A stretch of 64,000 nt of DNA from Scenedesmus sp. ARA3 (Eukaryota; Chlorophyta; Chlorophyceae; Sphaeropleales; Scenedesmaceae): the NCBI GenBank assembly GCA_004335835.1, contig RWJK01001656.1, positions 133,113 to 197,112 on the forward strand, in the 5' to 3' direction. Position 1 is the first letter of the stretch. Every line of letters starts with the position of its first letter. This document shows, in pieces, positions 60,927-64,000 of the stretch. A program made the translations under genes and the position numbers. A model generated the notes under the pieces. That model saw only the letters and a program-made list of their open reading frames with translations. It was not told where the DNA came from and did not search any database.

Positions 60927-63900
60927 GAGCTTGTAGAAGTCGTTGAAGATGTCCGCCTTGACGATCTCGCTGTGGATGTAGGCCACGCCGTTGACCGCGC
61001 TGCTGGACACCACGGCCAGGTACGCCATGTTCACCTGCCTGCGGGAGCACAGGGCGAGTCGGGGTTAGCAACAGGTTGAGTGTTGTTGCTAGAGGTGTAC
61101 CACACAACAGCAGTGCTGCCCGCCGCCTGTGGTGCACCTGCCACTGCCGTAAGAATCCCATTCATCCAGCAGGCACTGCTGCTGCCACACATGATGGAAA
61201 CAAGCATACTGGCACACGTGCAGGCACATATGCAGGCAGGGTTCTAGCAAGCTTCATCACACACTGCATGCATCCGCACCCACAACAGATGCACCACACA
61301 GCAGCACCCCGCGCACTCACATCTCGTCCTTAACCCAGGGGTTCTCCTGGATGATGCTCATGCGCTCCACCAGCTGGTCGCGCTCGGCAGCCTTCAGCCC
61401 GCTGTACTTGTCCTCCAGGAACTTGGTCCAGCCTGCAGAGGCAATGCAGCACAGCAGCAGCACACCAGACACAAGCATTAGGCGCTTCTAAAGCAGTTGT
61501 TATACTTGTCCTCCAAAAACTCGGTCCAGCCTGTGGTGATGAAGCAGCAGCACATCAACACGCAACAGGGTGAGGCGTTCCCCCAAGTTGACGGTTGCGG
61601 AGGCATCCCATAGTGGTGGCGACGCACTGAGCAGAACAAACAGCATATGCAAAGCAAAAGCCAAGCAGCAGCCAGCAAGGCAGGCAGCCTGACACACACC
61701 CGCGTTGATGATCTCGATGATCTCCATGTGGCGGGGCAGCATCTTGGCCAGCACGCGCACCGGCCACTTCTCCAGCGCCTCAGGCATGACCGTGTGGTTG
61801 GTGTAGTTCACGCACTGCACATGCAGCGCCAGTGCAGGAACCAAGTTAGACACGGGGCGCGATGCTGAACAGCAGGCATTGCCAAATGTCAAGCATTGTG
61901 TATGTACCACGCAGCCGCTGCGAACCAGCACCATTCAAGGTGCGCCTGCATGCAGATCAGCAGCGACCACTGCCTGGACACGCCACACAAGCAGTCAGGA
62001 TTCTCCAGCCAGCACCCGATCCAGCTGCAGCCTACTTATTAGAGCTGTGCAAACCCCGCCTCTACACACATCCTCTACACGACTCCGAACCACTGCTGCT
62101 GTACACCTGTACCACACACGCACCTTGGTGGTGATGGACCAGGCAGCCTCCCAGTCCAGGCCCTCCTCATCGACCAGCAGCCGCATCAGCTCAGCCACGG
62201 CAATGGTGGGGTGTGTGTCGTTGAGCTGGAAGCAGGCCTTCTCAGGGAACAGGCGCCAGTTGTCGCCGTGCACAGCCTTGAAGCGAGTCATCACGTCCTG
62301 CGGTTGTGGTTTGCAGGGGAAAGCAAGGAGGAACGCAATCAGGCTGAGCACGTGTTGAGGCGGTGAGTGCAGTCACAGACACGCAGCTGACTGTGCGACG
62401 GCCGTGCCAAGACCTGCAGCAACTGTAGTGCAACTGCTGCTACTCCAGAGATAGTTCCTCAGCTGCGCGACTTTTTGGCTGTGCACTGCAGACAACCAGG
62501 CGTCTGCTCACACCCACATGCTGCAGCTGCTCGCTCTAGTTGTGACCCATGCTGCTGCGCCGACCTGCCCGGCTGTCCTGCTGCGTGCACTCTTGTTACA
62601 GGCCGCACCTGCAGTGAGGCGCTGACAAAGAAGTACTGCTGCTTCAGGCGCAGCTCCTTGCCCTCGGGTGTGGAGTCGTTGGGGTACAGCACCGCGCTGA
62701 TGGCCAGGGCGCGCTCGCGCTCCTCAACAGCCTGGCAGCAGCAGCAGCAGCAGAATGTCAGAAACCGGTGCAGCAGGACGCCTTGCTCACCGCCAGCCAA
62801 CATACACACAGGCAATTATGCACGTGCACGCATGCACTGCAGCCGACTGTGGCGTTGCCGGCCATGACAAGCGATACAAGGCAAAGACAAGGCGCACCTT
62901 CTCGTAGTCACCCGAGTTGAATGCCTCCAGGTCAAACTCGGTGATGGGCTCCGCGTCCCACAGGCGCAGGTTGCTGGTGGTGGTGGTGTTGTAGCCGGGG
63001 ATGGGGTTGTCGTACGCCACAGCCATCACCTGCAGATGCAATCAGCACGGGAGGCGCAGCGGTTGCAGCAGCACGGCTGGGTTGAGGCGCTGTGCTGTAT
63101 GTGCGTGTGCGGCGTGCTGCAGCAGGGTGTTGCGGTGGCAGCAGCTGCCTCACTTGCTGCCATGGAACACCCCAGGCACAGCTCAGCACAGTGCGCTCAC
63201 CCTCCACAGCATAGCTACAGCCCTGCCTAGCACACTGCCTAGCACACAGCCTAGCGCTGCTGCCATGCCGCCGCACCTTCTCTGCGGGCGTCCACACGGT
63301 CTTGCCGTTGCTGCTGGAGGTCTTGCCGCTGAAGCCGACCTCGAAGCGGATGTCGTGGCGCTTCACCTCCCAGGGGTTGCCCTCGGTGAGCCAAATGTCG
63401 GGCACCTCGGACTGGTAGCCGTCCTTGATCAGCTGCTTGAACATGCCGTACCTACAGCAAACGTGTGTTGTGCGTTGGTGAGCATGTGTGCACCAGCCAG
63501 CCAGGTGTGTGGGATAGGTATAGATGCAAATGCACACCAAGAGACCTGGCAAACAGAGCAAGACAAGCAACAGCAAAGCCTGACACACGCACCACACAGA
63601 TGCTGGAGAGACCATCGCTGTCTTCCATTCATTTCTTGTGGTTCCACCCTCGGTCAATGGCCTCTCCCAGCACATGCACGAATACGCGCCATCCACCAGC
63701 TTGCACGCAGCACCAAACACACACAAACACAGTACAGCCGCGCAACTCACTGGTAGCGGATGCCGTAGCCCCAGCCGGGCAGGTCCAGCGTGGCAATGCT
63801 GTCCAGGAAGCACGCCGCCAGTCGGCCCAGGCCTCCGTTGCCCAGCGCTGCGTTGTGCTCCTGGTCTGCCACCTCCTCCATCTTGTAGCCCATCTGCTGC

Positions 63901-64000
63901 ATCGCCTTGCCGTACTCGCCCTCAAGGCCCAGGTTGTAGATCGTGTTGAGCAGGCTGCGGCCCATGAGGAACTCCGCGGAGAGGTAGTACACGAACTTGG
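57630..64000 (-). CDS. PHO: Alpha-glucan (starch/glycogen) phosphorylase, 5' partial
   Basis: PLP enzyme releasing glucose-1-phosphate from alpha-1,4-glucans; a starch-metabolism gene in an alga. Fourteen exons in translation order: 64000-63751 (cut), 63451-63277, 63029-62898, 62731-62609, 62297-62124, 61814-61700, 61432-61321, 61038-60817, 60560-60392, 60128-59984, 59677-59537, 59166-58944, 58249-58087, 57770-57630. All junctions are in phase and give about 760 residues. Landmarks are [79 protein letters not shown], and [16 protein letters not shown], whose Lys holds PLP. The end is [23 protein letters not shown] is the plant-like form. No large (about 80-residue) insertion of the higher-plant plastid isoform is present. 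Plastid or cytosol cannot be decided because the N-terminus is outside. Confidence 0.95.
61497..61535 (-). pseudogene. Partial copy of a phosphorylase exon start inside an intron
   Basis: Within the intron between the exons at 61,814-61,700 and 61,432-61,321 lies a near copy of the start of the latter exon. Its translation is [12 protein letters not shown], against [12 protein letters not shown] in the true exon. The copy lacks the CAG acceptor context (it has CACAG two bases further) and soon loses similarity. It is probably a relic of a small tandem duplication. Confidence 0.7.

Overview
The window is nuclear DNA from a green alga, most likely chlorophycean. Nearly every gene is split by many short GT-AG introns, and proteins are rich in Ala and Gln. 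Likely poly(A) signals are TGTAA, typical of chlorophycean algae. The gene set pairs plant-type proteins (RR-type tandem CCCH zinc finger, plant-like alpha-glucan phosphorylase, mTERF) with an axonemal dynein heavy chain, so the lineage has or had motile cilia. CTG/CAG repeats are everywhere and on the sense strand often sit just before 3' splice sites. The exact genus cannot be read from the sequence; a Sphaeroplealean or Volvocalean alga is my guess.

Layout. 1-26,017 (-): about 60 exons of one axonemal dynein heavy chain of the DNAH2 / Chlamydomonas 1-beta (DHC10, inner arm I1/f) type, 3' end cut by the left edge. 26,598-27,644 (+): single-exon protein with two Dabb domains, head to head with the dynein. 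28,404-32,339 (+): MiaB/CDK5RAP1-type tRNA methylthiotransferase, 10 exons. 33,782-36,068 (+): plant-type tandem CCCH zinc-finger protein, followed by about 4 kb of G/T-rich DNA that looks like a very long 3' UTR. 40,354-43,561 (+): ALG6 glucosyltransferase, 8 exons. 44,218-46,893 (-): mitochondrial OXA1 insertase, 5 exons. 47,374-49,960 (+): TVP38/TMEM64 (VTT-domain) membrane protein, 5 exons. 51,568 to about 53,341 or further (-): mTERF-domain protein with an unresolved 5' end. 54,517-55,733 (-): small RING protein with SUMO-interaction motifs, a likely SUMO-targeted ubiquitin ligase. 57,630-64,000 (-): alpha-glucan phosphorylase, 5' end cut by the right edge.

The genes form no operon or single pathway. 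They are ordinary eukaryotic housekeeping, organelle and cilium genes. Splice junctions for ALG6, MiaB, CCCH, OXA1, VTT, RING and phosphorylase were checked by hand for GT/AG and reading phase and are self-consistent. Dynein exon limits are approximate (a few bases) except where stated. I found no convincing new biological system. The most interesting signals are the CTG repeats at acceptors, the long skewed 3' tract, two small duplications that copied a 3' splice site or exon start, and the compact STUbL-like protein.
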